A program made the translations under genes and the position numbers. A DNA stretch of 64,000 nt from Ceratotherium simum simum (Eukaryota > Chordata > Mammalia > Perissodactyla > Rhinocerotidae). The DNA lies in NCBI RefSeq assembly GCF_000283155.1, contig NW_004454163.1, positions 6,084,027 to 6,148,026 on the forward strand, written 5' to 3'. Shown here piece after piece: positions 23,647 through 35,100 of the stretch (positions are counted from its first letter, which is position 1; every line of letters starts with the position of its first letter). The notes beneath the pieces are model-generated. The model was given only the letters and a program-made list of their open reading frames with translations, searched no databases and had not been told where the DNA came from.

Positions 23647-23817
23647 CATCCCCTTTTTTTAATGTTACTAATAATGTGACAGGTAAAGGTCCTAGAAAAT
23701 CTTTTTTTTTTTTTACTTTACTGTTTTTTGACCTTATTGAGTTTCATAACTTCTTTCCTTTCTTCTTTTCTATTTGTTTGGATCTTTACATCATGGTAAA
23801 ACCAATACACACTGATA
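23515..23817. repeat. Local duplication, source copy
   Basis: It matches 22473-22797 from within the SINE to about 23817, after which the flanks diverge. The copies lie about 1.04 kb apart in the same orientation. They differ by scattered substitutions and by length changes in pyrimidine tracts (about 303 versus 325 bp). Confidence 0.85.
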
Positions 23818-23819
23818 TC

Positions 23820-24330
23820 AAATCATATTGTTTCATTAATCTCTTAGAAGTGTGCAGGACTTTAACAAATAAATGATGGTCATATATTACCAGGGAGATT
23901 TCAATAGAATCTATGCTATACCTGCATGTGGCTAATTAAGAATTTGTCTTTTTAAAAATTAATTGGGTAAATCTTTGACACATTTTGATTTAACCCTCAA
24001 AGTTCAATTTAATTCTTTTTTTGACCAATTTGGCAGGTGTACTGAGATGCAAGAGGCAAAAGGCTGAGCTTGGGTAAACATCTTTTTCCTGGTCAGCAAA
24101 AATATGTTAATCTTTCTGCCTTACTTGGAATTAATTTCAGCATGTTGAGTTTAAAGGTTTACTGAGGTCATCACTATGGGGTAGTTTTTGCCTGTTCTCT
24201 GTTTTAGTTGCATATTGTTCTACTTAATTCATAAAAGGAGATTTTCATCCAAGAAAACTTGAGATACTTCAGTTCAGTGATTGTTTGTGTAAGGGAATGG
24301 GATGCTCATTGGTTTTGCAATGGTATTTTT
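23820..24330. other. Unassigned stretch
   Basis: About 500 bp with no recognised exon or repeat. Confidence 0.5.
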
Positions 24331-24346
24331 TTAAAGGATACAAGAT

Positions 24347-24587
24347 TGGGGCCAGCCCGGTGGCACAGCGGTTAAGTTCACAGGCTCTGTTTCGGAGGCC
24401 CGGGGTTCACCGGTTTGGATCCTGGGCGCGCACCAACGCATCACTTGTCAAGCCATTCTGTGGCACCGTCCCATATAAAGTAGAGGAAGATGGGCACGGA
24501 TGTTAGCCCAGGGCCAATTCCTTAGCAAAAAAGAGGAGGATTGACATCAGATGTTAGCTCAGGGCTGATCTTTCTCACAAAAAAAAA
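24347..24587 (+). mobile_element. ERE-type SINE, complete
   Basis: Starts GGGGCCAGCCCGGTGGCACA with A box 'GCGGTTAAGTTC' and B box 'GGTTTGGATCC'. The two 'AGATGTTAGCTCAGGG'-like repeats of the body and the poly(A) follow. The 14-bp TSD AAAGGATACAAGAT is exact (24333-24346 and 24588-24601). Confidence 0.95.
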
Positions 24588-24634
24588 AAAGGATACAAGA
24601 TGAGATAATCACTCTCTTTAAAAGTGTATTTTGA

Positions 24635-24876
24635 GGGGCCAGCCCTGTGGCACGGTGATTGAGTTCATGCACTCCGCTTTGGCATCCCGGGGTTCACAGG
24701 TTCAGATCCTGGGCATGAACCTACACATCATTCATCAGGCCATGCTGTGGCAGCGTCCCACATGCAAAATAGAGGAAGGTGGGCCCAGAGGTTAACTCAG
24801 GGACAATCTCTCTCAGCAAAAAGAAGAAGATTGGCAACAGATGTTAGCTCAGGGCCAATCTTTCTCACAAAAAAAA
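24635..24876 (+). mobile_element. ERE-type SINE, complete
   Basis: Same structure and orientation as the element 48 bp upstream. TSD AAAAGTGTATTTTGA (24620-24634) against AAAAGTGTGTTTTGA (24877-24891), with one mismatch. The divergence between the two SINEs and their different TSDs show two independent insertions, not a tandem duplication. Confidence 0.95.
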
Positions 24877-25194
24877 AAAAGTGTGTTTTGAGAAAATGAC
24901 TCCTATTTTTGATATTTTGGGATACATGGGTTTTGTACAATAGAAGTTTCTATAACAAAATAAGCACTACCATAAAATAAAATGATGATCTACTGTCTAA
25001 CCCTGAAATGCGGCAGAAATGTGTTCTGTGTGAATGTGAATGTATATGAAGTAAATGAATAAACGAAAGAAGCATTCAGTGACTATGGATGTCCCATGTA
25101 TTCATATGTGTAATATCCTTTAATTAGCAAGTTTGATAAAATAATCTCATGGCTATAAAAAGAGGAAGTATTTAAATACTGAATATGTATGAAT

Positions 25195-25455
25195 CACTAA
25201 TGATAGGAGGATACAAAAAGTTAAAAAAAATTGAAACATATGTAGTTTATTATCCCTCAATTTCATTAAAAATTATGTGTGTATATATGTGTGTGCATAT
25301 ACATATATGCGTATATATAATTGGAAGTAAATGTATAAAATCTTCATAAAGATTGCCTCTGAGTAGGGGAATGTGGATGAGATTAGTTTTCTTTATAATT
25401 TATTATATTTTCCACATTTCCTAAAAAAGAAAGTTACTTTGATTTAAAAAAAATT
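25195..25455 (+). mobile_element. L1M-type 3' UTR fragment (tentative)
   Basis: 'GATTGCCTCTGAGTAGGGGA', the T-rich 'TTCTTTATAATTTATTATAT' and a terminal A-rich tract follow the 3' UTR of old L1M elements in sense orientation. Confidence 0.5.
25262..25320. repeat. Alternating TG/TA tract
   Basis: An imperfect run of alternating purine-pyrimidine steps ('TGTGTGCATATACATATATG'), partly self-complementary and a candidate for Z-DNA or cruciform structure. Confidence 0.8.
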
Positions 25456-25459
25456 CTAT

Positions 25460-26940
25460 GTTTCCAGCCATCTCTTGATCCATTTTTTATTAAACTTGCC
25501 TATTCATAAATACTAGCATATAGCTAATTATTTTTACATTTCTTATTTTAAAAAAGAAAAAAAACTATGGACACTCAAGTGAGTTCTTAGCTATTGAGCT
25601 CGTCTGTGAGGAGCACTGCCCAGGTGCAGTGCAAGTCATTAAACATACAAGGGGGATGTCCCTTTAAAATGCAAATATCATCTGGGTAGGCAACTGCCTT
25701 AACCCTCCAGTAAAACGTAACAGAAAGAAACACGAAGGCAGTCCCTCTAACTGTGCAAGAAACAGCGCTGAGAAATTCTTTATAAACCACTTTTTTCCAT
25801 CTCAGCACCCTTAAAACAATTGACTGAATACTCATCTGAACTGAAGTTGACAGGCAAGTCACCAGATTTTTTTCTTAAGAGTTCTTGAATGTCAGCAGGC
25901 CCTCGGCTTTATGGTGTAAAAAATTCTCCATTCACTGCTGAATGTATGTGTCTGTTCCTTCTGACAGCTATTTTGTCCAAATGTTGTTGTTCTCTCTGCT
26001 TTATCTTACTTTAACCTATATGATGAAGTCTGATTTCTTATCCCTGACTCTGGTGAAATATCAAAAGTGAAACTGAATGCTCTGCTACTATCTTATACTT
26101 GCTCAATATCCTCTTGCGGTCTTGATCTGTGTTCTAGGGAGTATTAAAGGAGGTGACTGAGAAGGGTGGTGTGACAGTGACTCTACTTTCCCTATGGGTA
26201 CCTAGATTTCTAGAATTGTGAAGTACCATGTTTCTGCAATCAATGAGCTATAATTTGATGGAAAGAAATTAACAGATGCACAACTCCCTCTGAGATTCGA
26301 TTAATTTCCAATATTGTTTGGCCAAAGACTTAAAAACTTCACAGAAATGAGGTGGCTGTGCAGCATAGAAGCAGATGCAGCCAGTCCCAACAGTGCTTCC
26401 CTTGGCGCTGGTGGGAGGGGTCCATGGGGGGGGGGTCCACCAAACTGCATGATTTTGCCCTTCTGTGATGGGGCCTCACTGGATCTGAACAGCTAAATGG
26501 TCCCAGTGCCACAGCCTCTTTATCCTAGGAGCTTGAAGTAACAATCTATGTCCTTAATAGGAAATATGTACAGACGTCCAAGACCTTTCTGGTTCTCAGG
26601 CTGAACTTTGTGTCAACAAGAATAAATCCTTGGAACAGAGAGGGTGCTCAAGTGTCCCTGAGTACTAATTCTGTCTCCAGCTCTAAAGCATCCAGAAAAG
26701 CCCATTTCCCAGCAGTCCTCTCCCTGACTCTGACCTGATATCTTTGTGTCTGGGATGATTCTGAGTTTAGACCAAGAGCCACAATCCCAAATCCACTTTA
26801 CTGCAGGATCCTAAGCCACTTAGATGTTTTAGGCCAACTAGTAATAATCTGGTGAAATGATCTGAATTAGCTCATGCCACAGCTCTGTGTAGGAACCAAG
26901 CGAGAAAACACTGAGATTTATGTTTGCTGATTGTTCCACC
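25460..26940. other. Unassigned stretch
   Basis: No exon or confident repeat was seen. The 91-codon minus frame at 25587-25862 lacks a family signature or supporting splice context. A G-rich tract at 26409-26435 is noted separately. Confidence 0.5.
26409..26435 (+). other. G-rich tract, possible G-quadruplex
   Basis: Runs of 3, 4 and 10 G within 27 bases. The 10-G run could provide two strands of a quadruplex. Confidence 0.5.
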
Positions 26941-26944
26941 GTCA

Positions 26945-27060
26945 ATCATTTGCTCAAACAAACATTTAGTGAGGATTATTATTCGTCATTAAAGATGACG
27001 TGCTAAAGAGGGTGAAGAAATAAACAGGACAGTCCCTGCCCTGAAGTTGAGTATATACAG
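26945..27060 (-). mobile_element. L2 3' fragment
   Basis: 'CAAACAAACATTTAGTGAGG' and 'ACAGGACAGTCCCTGCCCTG' are reverse L2 3'-end blocks. The sequence to 27300 may continue this L2 but is too diverged to be sure. The two opposed frames at 27047-27298 and 27073-27288 fall in it. Confidence 0.6.
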
Positions 27061-27304
27061 AGAGAAGAAAATTCATGGCAATTTTACATGTATGTATAAA
27101 TTGTATACTACAATGAAGGAACTCAAGGGTGGCGTGGAAACACCGAGGTCTGGGTATGAAGGAGGTCCAAGAGTAGAGCTGGGAGGTACAAGAAAGAGTT
27201 CAATACAGTGTATGGATTTAGAGGAAGCTTCAGAAGGGGAATTAGGCTTACTTCGTGCAACTTCAGAGGTCTGGATGCGACCAGTCATTACATTATAGAA
27301 TAGT

Positions 27305-27690
27305 GTCAGGACTGAGAGAGACTTGAACTATCTAGATCAGGGTTTCTCAGCCTTGGCACTACTGTCATTTTGGACTGGATAATTATTTTTTGTGGAGTGC
27401 AGTCCTGTACATTATAGGATGCCCAGCAGCATCCCTGGCCTCTACTTTCTAGATGCCAGCTGCACCTACCCTCCCTCAACAACCAAAAATGTCTCCAGAC
27501 GTTGTCAAATGTCCCTGGAGAGGTGGGGGCAAAATCACCCATTATTGAGAACCATTGGTCTAGACCAATACCCTCGTTTGACTAATGAGAAAACTGAAAC
27601 CCAGTTAAGAGTAAATGATTTGTGCAGGTAGTTAGTGGTGGAGACAAAAAATAAAACCAAGGCTTCTGATCCTAATTCAGTCTCCTTTCT
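27305..27690 (-). mobile_element. Ancient MIR-like repeat, split by MER20
   Basis: 'GACTGAGAGAGACTTGAACT' up to 27329 and 'ACCAATACCCTCGTTTGACT' with 'AATGAGAAAACTGAAACCCA' after 27566 join into one copy of an old mammalian repeat. Its usual text is a 'catctagtccaa...ctcattttacagatgagg' type. The MER20 at 27338-27557 interrupts it. The same repeat recurs at 38575-39115. Confidence 0.6.
27338..27557 (-). mobile_element. MER20, complete
   Basis: 220 bp from CAGGGTTTCTCAGCC to GAGAACCATTG, the expected MER20 length. The 8-bp flanks ATCTAGAT and GTCTAGAC agree at six positions, matching the TCTAGA-type target preference of Charlie-group hAT elements. Known from the literature: some MER20 copies act as regulatory DNA in endometrial cells of placental mammals. 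Nothing here shows activity of this copy. Confidence 0.93.
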
Positions 27691-27694
27691 ATAA

Positions 27695-28205
27695 CAGCAG
27701 AAGATGCCCTAGGGACCTTTCAGACCTAAGTTTTTTTCCTCTCCCAGCCTCTTCTTTGTTGTTGAGAACCTGACTGATGCTGTGTTTGCAGAAGAGGGCT
27801 AGCCGGAATCCTGAGCTCAGCCTCAGCACTGGCGTGAAACCCTCGCATGCCTTTTGTGAACATGGCAGCAAGGAGTCACTCATAAAAAGCAGGATTGATT
27901 TAAGTTGTTGAGAAATTATTTGGACAAGTAGTTATTGTTTCTCAAGTGACTTTGATCATTCTTAGCCAAAATCCCTTTATAGCTGCTACAGCTTATGCCA
28001 ACCAACAGTGTCAAACACCAGAAAAGGCCAACATTCATATGTTTATGAATGCAGTGCAACTCTCCATCTTCGCATTTCTCTGGAGCACCTTTTGCAAATC
28101 TGTGGTCAGCATCATCCAAAACTGGTTCTTATAACACTGAACCTGCCTCTTTGACTACAATGATCTGAAGGTGGTCTCCATCCTAACCTTTGAAATCTAG
28201 TAAGC
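27695..28205. other. Unassigned stretch
   Basis: The frames 27916-28119 (minus) and 27946-28134 (plus) are opposed and have no domain. No repeat was recognised. Confidence 0.5.
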
Positions 28206-28207
28206 TA

Positions 28208-28600
28208 GACTCATGGCTGCCTGGTCTGTTGGTTAAGATTCGGTGCTCTCACTGCCTCAGCTTGGAGTTCGTCTCCCAGTCAGGGAACCATACCACCCAT
28301 TTGTAGGTTGTCATACTGTGGTGGCTGCATGTTGCTGTGATGCTGAAAGCTATGCCACCAGTATTTCAAATACCAGCAGGGTCACCCATGGTGGACAGAT
28401 TTCAGTGGAGCTTCTAGACTCAGACAGACTAGGAAGAAGGACCTGGCCACCCACTTCTGAAAAAATTGGCCATGAAAACCCTATGAATAACAGTGGAGCA
28501 TTGTCTGATATAGTGCCAGAAGGTGAGAGGATGGTGCAAAAAAAACCAGACTTGATAGCACTAATGACAAGGACTCATGGCACTGTAGTCTCCCAAGCAT
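28208..28600 (+). mobile_element. tRNA-headed, RTE-dependent SINE
   Basis: The head 'ATGGCTGCCTGGTCTGTTGG' with 'TTAAGATTCGGTGCTCTCAC' and 'GGAGTTCGTCTCCC' resembles tRNA A and B boxes. The body ('GTTGCTGTGATGCTGAAAGC', 'GACTAGGAAGAAGGACCTGG' with small changes, 'GGCCATGAAAACCCTATGAA') is that of a known retroposon whose 3' end normally carries the RTE/BovB-type 'GTCGGAATCGAC' tail. Here that tail is partly deleted after 'GGTGAGAGGATGGTGCAAAA'. The 119-codon frame over it (28243-28602) is not a gene. The family name is not certain. Confidence 0.7.
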
Positions 28601-28866
28601 AACTAAAAGAGAAAAAAAGACTACAGAAGAAGCACTGGAGAGCATTGTCTTCAATCCTCCTTGTATCATTTAGGCTATCCTATTCCTACATAACAATGAA
28701 AGAGGATAGAATGCCTACTTGGGTTCTTCATTTTTTCAGTGTGAAGAAAAGGCCTCTGAATTTTTCCCATTGTGGTGAAATTATTTTCAGTGTGATACAA
28801 ACTCCTAGGAGTAAGAAAGAAGAAATTGGATCAAATATTTTTAAGAAAAGAGAACCAAAATATATA

Positions 28867-29115
28867 TTCATTCATTCATGCAGTAAATATGACTACAGGC
28901 CTACTATTTGTCAGGCATTGTTCTAGGCATCAGGATATAATAGTGAATAATGTTCCTGCCTTCATGGAGCTTACATTCTAGTGTGAAGTGCCAAACAGTG
29001 AATAAATAATACATCAGATAGTGGAAGTGCTGTGCGGGAGAGTATATCAGGGTGAGCAATAGAGAGTGAGGGAGGAGTGCTGTTTTAGGTGGAAAGATCA
29101 ATAGGGGCATAAAGA
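28867..29115 (-). mobile_element. L2 3' fragment
   Basis: 'TATTCATTCATTCATGCAGT', 'CTGCCTTCATGGAGCTTACA' and 'GAATAAATAATACATCAGAT' run in the order of reverse L2. Confidence 0.85.
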
Positions 29116-29308
29116 TGAATGACAATGTGAATATTAACTCCACTCCAGTCTAGTATTTGGTTGGCCCCACAGAATCTCAGTTGAGAGTGACCACTTATGC
29201 CATCCTTGTGTAATGAAGGCAGGTGCTTGACCAAATCCCACCACCACAAATGATCATCAGGCCTTTATTTAAATTGATACCATTAGTGTTCAGATTACTG
29301 TCTTTTTT

Positions 29309-29500
29309 TTTTTTTTTTGCTAAGGAAGATTCTCCCTGAGCTAATATATGTTGCCAGTCTTCCTCTACTTGGTATGTGGGTCGCCGCCACAGCATGGCTA
29401 ACAAGTGGTATAGGTCCATGCCTGGGATCCGAACCCATGAACCCAGGCCGCCAAAGCAGAGCATGCCAACCTTAACCACTAGACCATGGGGCCAGCCCCC
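29309..29500 (-). mobile_element. ERE-type SINE
   Basis: Poly(T), then 'GCTAAGGAAGATTCTCCCTG' and 'AGCTAATATATGTTGCCAGT', ending with the head 'AACCACTAGACCATGGGGCC'. Diverged TSD: AGATTACTGTCTTTTTT (from 29292) against AGGTACCTATCTTTTTT (29501-29517). Confidence 0.9.
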
Positions 29501-29509
29501 AGGTACCTA

Positions 29510-30322
29510 TCTTTTTTAGGTGGTCCATTCTATTTTTCTGTGCTCTAAGTTGAGGTTGTTATCTTATTAAGCAAAAATCTGCCTCCTGCAACTCCCATAC
29601 AACTCATATGCCTAAAATATGGCACCTCAACTTAACAAAATACTTCTTTCTCTCGTGGTACTCCACGGTAAGGTATTGACTCCTAACTCCAATCCAGACA
29701 CCAACTAAAAGCTCTTCAGGAAGCTAGATAAAGGAGGCAGTATTTTCATTTTATCCCATGACACTAAATTTTAATTTCTAGTCACATATTAGTCAACCTA
29801 GAATTTAAGTTAGCTGACAGAACATAAATAAGAAGTTAAAGAGCGAAACATTTCCCACCTTTGTTTCCACCCAATGTTCACATGAGAATTTTGCTTTGCA
29901 AGTGTCCAGTGGGCTGCAGCAAGAGGAGACAGCAGGAATGATGCCTTTAATTCAGCGGCAGTTGGGGAGGCTGCCATCCTCAAGCTCAAGAGTAGAAAGA
30001 ATTATGGATATTCAGTTCCGCATACTCCAGAGTATTCACGGGGCACAGAAGCTAAGAGGGATGGGGATGGAGCTGCCTCCAATTAGAAAACGGCTTCTGA
30101 CCACCCCCTGCGAGATACAGGCTGAAACAGGGGCCACTCCTTGGTGGAAGAGGAATCGTCCCAGTTGCAACTTTTATTGGAACCATAGATCTCAGTTAAG
30201 GTGTGCAACCTGAGCCACCCCGTGGGGTCCTTTAACACAGCGTCTCCATCTGAGCATTGTCTCCTCTCCCTCCTAGTCTTTTGCAACCTGGGATGACCCA
30301 GGGACCTGGGCAAAAAATAGAA
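29510..30322. other. Unassigned stretch with one short open frame
   Basis: A 105-codon frame (29896-30213, plus) is open, but it has no signal peptide and no recognised homologue. I do not call it a gene; see rejected items. No repeat was recognised. Confidence 0.5.
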
Positions 30323-30326
30323 ATGT

Positions 30327-30579
30327 AGGGCCAGTCCAGTGTCGTAGGGGTTAAGTTCGCAGGCTCTGCTTTGGTGGCCCGGGATTCGTTGGTTTGGATC
30401 CTGGGCACTGACCTGCACACCGCTCATCAAGCCATGCTACGGCGGTGTCCCGCATACAAAGTAGAGGAAGGTCGGCACAGATGTTAGCTCAGGGACAGTC
30501 TTCCTCAAGCAAAAAGGGGAAGATTGGCAACGGATGTTAGCGCAGGGCTAATCTTCCTCACCAAATAGAAAAAAAAAAA
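30327..30579 (+). mobile_element. ERE-type SINE
   Basis: Head 'GGGCCAGTCCAGTGTCGTAG', B box 'GGTTTGGATCC', two 'TTAGCTCAGGG'/'TTAGCGCAGGG' body repeats and poly(A). No clear TSD is left (both flanks have AAATAGAAA-like text), suggesting an older copy. Confidence 0.9.
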
Positions 30580-30581
30580 GT

Positions 30582-32045
30582 GCAAAGCAACCTTCCCAAA
30601 AATGCTGGATAGAGGAGCAACAACTAGCAGCAAGATCCTCAGAGATCCCCAGGCTAATACCAAGGAATTTCTTGAGTGAATTTATATTGCCAGATAGAGT
30701 TGGATGTAACTTTATCTATGTTTGTAAACTTTATTTTATATATATATATATAATATATATACAGTCTTAAATAAAAGTATATAAGATTGTGTAAGATTTC
30801 CATTTATTTCCTGATGCTATGGCTTAGAAAACTGCATTCATGGTGAGGGGGATAATATTTTAATATATAACTTATTCCCAGATGCATAGGTCTAATTTAC
30901 CTGAGCCCCTATAAAAAATAATCTTAGCATGTACTTTAAGAAAACAAAAAAAATCTGAAAATACTACTGTTGTAACAATATATTTAATTCAAAGAATGCC
31001 AAATACGTGTATGTACCTGGAATCTAAGTACAGGGAAATACTGTTGGGTTTTAACCTGACGGAACAAGGGTTAACCATGTAGTGGAAATTTCTTTATCTC
31101 CTGTTAAATAAACCTCATGCAATAATGAATATATCTGAGAACTTGGATTAGAGGCAGAGGGAGTTAGTGTACAGAATTTTCTCTATGAACCTAAAATCAT
31201 AGGATGCCTGAAGCCATAAAAGCTGAAGAATTATTGTAATCGTGGGAGATGACCTGGGTTAAAGACAATGGTTGGGAGAGGAAAGTGTGGGGTGGAGCTG
31301 GAGACAGAGGGCACCGACCACCCGTCCAGAGTGCAGAGCTAGGCTCCTCTGCCCCTCCTTGTCCACCCCCTCTGCCATCCCTTTATTTTCTGTGAGCCCC
31401 TCATCCCCACGCTTTTCCTTCATCTTAAGATGGGATTTCCTGAGCCTCAAATTTCTGCTGTTTCAAGCCGTCTAGCACCTGGGATGGTAGCATCCAGCCT
31501 GTGTGCTGGTAATTGAAGAAAAGGGGCAAGTGAAGGAGGAAGGAAGAATGTTGGGAAAGACTAGCTGACTGACGGAGGTGGTGAATGGAGTTCTGGGTCA
31601 TCACCGGGCGGAGGGACAGGGAACCTTCGGCATTGGGAGGTTCAATCTAGAGCCTTTCTCTTTCAGTTCTTATCTGTGAGTTTTCTCAGAAGGCAGAGGC
31701 TTATAAAATTGTTCAGCTTTGTTAAGAAAGATTAACAGACAATTTTCCAAACTACTATTTATGTTGGTACTACACAACATAATAAATCACGTGGATCCTT
31801 AAATACTGTCAGGTGGCCTTTGCTGGAGTCTGCTCTTGCAGGACGTCTACTTATGATTGCTCAAACTTACACCATCAGAGGAAATTCTGGTCTAGGACTC
31901 TGACCTCAACAGTAATTTCCTTGGCTTTAGTAGAAATTATGGCAACACAATATTCCAGAAAATTACCTACTTGGCAAACACAGAAGATTCCGTGTTTTCC
32001 CATTTCTGGGTTTTGAATCAACTAAAGAGCTCTGCCAGGAGCCCA
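30582..32045. other. Unassigned stretch
   Basis: The opposed frames 31259-31450 (minus) and 31272-31475 (plus) lie in a GC-richer patch and have no domain. No confident repeat was seen other than the TA tract. Confidence 0.5.
30736..30761. repeat. (TA)n microsatellite
   Basis: About 13 TA steps with one phase slip. Confidence 0.9.
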
Positions 32046-32049
32046 GGGT

Positions 32050-32150
32050 TCAAGGCCACTCTCTGTTACTAACCAGCTGCTTAATCTCGGACAGTCACTT
32101 CACCCCCCTGGGCCTCACTGTCACCATCTGTAAAACGATTTCTGTCACAA
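32050..32150 (+). mobile_element. MIR SINE core
   Basis: 'AACCAGCTGCTTAATCTCGG', 'ACAGTCACTTCACCCCCCTG' and 'GCCTCACTGTCACCATCTGT' are consecutive sense MIR blocks. Confidence 0.85.
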
Positions 32151-32154
32151 ATGT

Positions 32155-35100
32155 CTATTATTCTAAATATTTCTTAGAGTAAATGAAAACCAACGTTCTG
32201 AGTTGAGTATTACAATTCATTAATAGTGTATGAGGGTATTTGTAAAATACCATATGTTCTAGATCTGCCCATCCTGGCGTCCTGTTTCTGTAATAAACAT
32301 GAAAGTGTGAGCCACTCAGCTAAATAAAAGTATATTTTCTCATTGCAGATAAATAAGATTTGCTAGTCCTTGAATGAAGTGCTTGGGAAGTCTTTAAATG
32401 CCACAGTCAACCGCCATTTCAAAGAAAAGAAAATAGATGGTTTTGGAAAGTTCATGCTGTTTCTTCATTGAATTTTAGGTGAGTGTGTCTGAGACAAAGA
32501 ATTTAAGATGGACATTGAACTATTTCCCCTTAAAATGCCTTTCTTCTTTACATGAAAAGAGAATGGGGTTAAATATTATCAACATTGTGTACTTTTAGTG
32601 AGGTGCCAAACAGTGAAAGACTTAGTTTCTGTGCCTTTTGTTTATTTATTTATTTATTTATTTTTATCATCAGAAACCATCTGAACTATGAGGTGTGAGA
32701 TCTAGAAATGGCCCTGACATCTCTTCCTGGCTTCTATTAAGCAAATGCTGTAATACTTCATTCTATTCTAAAAGTCATCTAATTTTTTAAACATATTAAA
32801 GTATTTAATATCAGAGTAATACGCCAAAAATGAGACAAAACCATGTTTTAATGGCATAAACTAGAGAAATATTTGATGGTGGTAATGGCAGTTTAATCAT
32901 TAACAAGTCTGTGTGTGAGATAAGGATAACATTTCAGAGGCTGCCCATTGGGAGATTTTATATTGCTTAAATTAAAGTAGGGCATGGTTTAGGTTAGGTG
33001 TGGTTTTTAAACTGCTGTATACGATTAAGCACACACACGTGCTCACACACATTAACTTCTGTTTTGCCTGGCCACAAAATGGATAGATAAATATTTTTTA
33101 CATCATCATACTTCATTACCCTTCCATCCTACAAAAGACATGAACCTATAAATTGATGCTTTAGAATTAGTCTGCAATATGCCATTGTCCTTTCTCAGAA
33201 TGGAGAGGAATGGAGAAATTGAGTGGGTGGTCTTGAGGAAATAGGGTGGCTTTCCCCATCCTCCTGAGTCCAGTTTTCAAAGCGTGGTTTTATTATCCAC
33301 TTTGAAGAATGGTAATTTCTGGAACATCAGAATATACCTCTGTTCACAATTCTGAATGAAACAATACAACAACAGAACATTGACCACTGTCTAAATCAAA
33401 TTCAAAAGGCAGCGATGCTTCTATTGTACTTCTAATTGACTCCAAAGTGAAGGTGGATAATTCTCATAATCTTAAGAGTGTGTAAATTTGGTTTACTGAA
33501 ATCATGTGTGGAACTAAAATGGCAATTTCATTTATCTACAAGATGTTTGTTGAGTTCAGTTCCCAGGAGCTAAACTTAGTGCCCTTTAAAAATATCAGTA
33601 AATCAATTTGCCTAGTGTAGCAGTTACTCTGGAGGAGAAAATGAAAACGGAAAACTTACTTAACTCTCTGTTTTCCGATTGGGCCGGTCTGTGCCTGTTT
33701 TTACCTTCGAGTCCGTTCCTTGCCCTGCTGCTAGTGTCCTGGTTCCATGGGAGTTGACCACTATGGGCTGGGTTTTCCAGCCTCAGTTGCCTCCAGCTTC
33801 CCCCGGTGACCTTGAACTCTGAGCTGCAGTAATATCACCTCTCCCCCTTGTCCCTTGAGACTTGTGGGTGTTAGTGCCTTTGGTTTCCTGCTGGGGCTAA
33901 TCTCCCTATTGATTCACTATCCCCAGTTTCGCTCCCAATTCTTCCATTATCTGTGTAACCATTTCCCTGGATTAAATTCCATCTGCTTTAAATATTTAGC
34001 TTGTTTTCTCTTTTGTTGGTTAGATCTTAACTGACCAATCAGTACTTCATTAATTTCTCCCAAAATTATTGGAGGAAAAGTAAACAGGGATTACTTGCTT
34101 CTCCCAAGGAAAATAAGTGATTCTCAGAAAATAAATTTAAAGTTAAATACAAAGTTTGGATTTTTACACGGAAAAAACTTTACCTTAATATATTTAAAGC
34201 CATATTCTAAGCTATACAACGTTGTAGTGTTAATTTATTGCTGTTAACAAAATCATTGTCAAAATTCCCATCTTGCATGTTAAATTAATGGGAAGATTTT
34301 TTAATTCTCAGCTGCATAGTAAATATGATTTTTACTTTTTTAATATTCACTTTTCACAAACTTCTGTGTGTACAGTATAAGAACTTCTTCTTAGGGCATC
34401 AGTTTCATTCCCGCATTCACATTTAAATCTAGAGTTTCAGATCTATTTTATTATGGATCTGACCTCTCAGTAATGGTTGTGTGCTACTTGAAGATGCCTT
34501 ATGATCTGAACACATTACATTTCCTTTAATGTATATACTGAATATATTGGAAGGCAAAGTGATCAGGATGCCAGTGTCTGTCTTTTTGGACAGGTAAACT
34601 ATTTACCACTGTCCCAACAATCTCACCCACTCTTTGTTGGTATTAAAGTAGCTTTTAATTTAATGATTTTGGCACTAGCTTGGTTATTTTAAATGCAAGT
34701 GCTTTGCTATTTTCACTTCCTTCTCATGTATTTTTGTAGACATTTTCCTTTTCAGTCTTTTCTCAGAAGTCGTCGTGACTGCTCATCTGTCCATTTTAAT
34801 GTATTGTGGGCACACTCAAAAGGACATGGTGTTCCTCCTACCAACAATTTTCATCTGTTCAACCAATGTTAATGTTAAACCTGCAGTGCCTAATTGAGAA
34901 TCCTTTCAGACAATGTGAAAATGCCATCATGAGCAGAAATCCTTGGAGTCCTTCATAACCTAAAATTCAGAGACATAGGGATGTGCTTTATGGCGTGGGT
35001 TAAGATGCAGTGAATAACTGATGTTCTCAAAACACATCTTCCTTAGTTTGTCACAGCACTGAAAATTCTAATCATTAGCATTTCTCTGCAGCTTATGGAA

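Noticed and set aside
28243..28602. 119-codon plus-strand open frame
   Set aside because: It lies wholly within a tRNA-headed SINE.
29896..30213. 105-codon frame ending in a dibasic KR followed by a Cys-NFYW...Cys ring, loosely recalling cyclic peptide hormones
   Set aside because: No signal peptide, no matching precursor family, and the resemblance rests on about five residues. Chance is more likely. Transcript or conservation evidence would be needed to reopen it.
33650..34040. Possible LTR or L1 end
   Set aside because: Some phrases recall repeat consensus text, but I could not fix borders, target repeats or a family, so it is only mentioned in the unassigned stretch.
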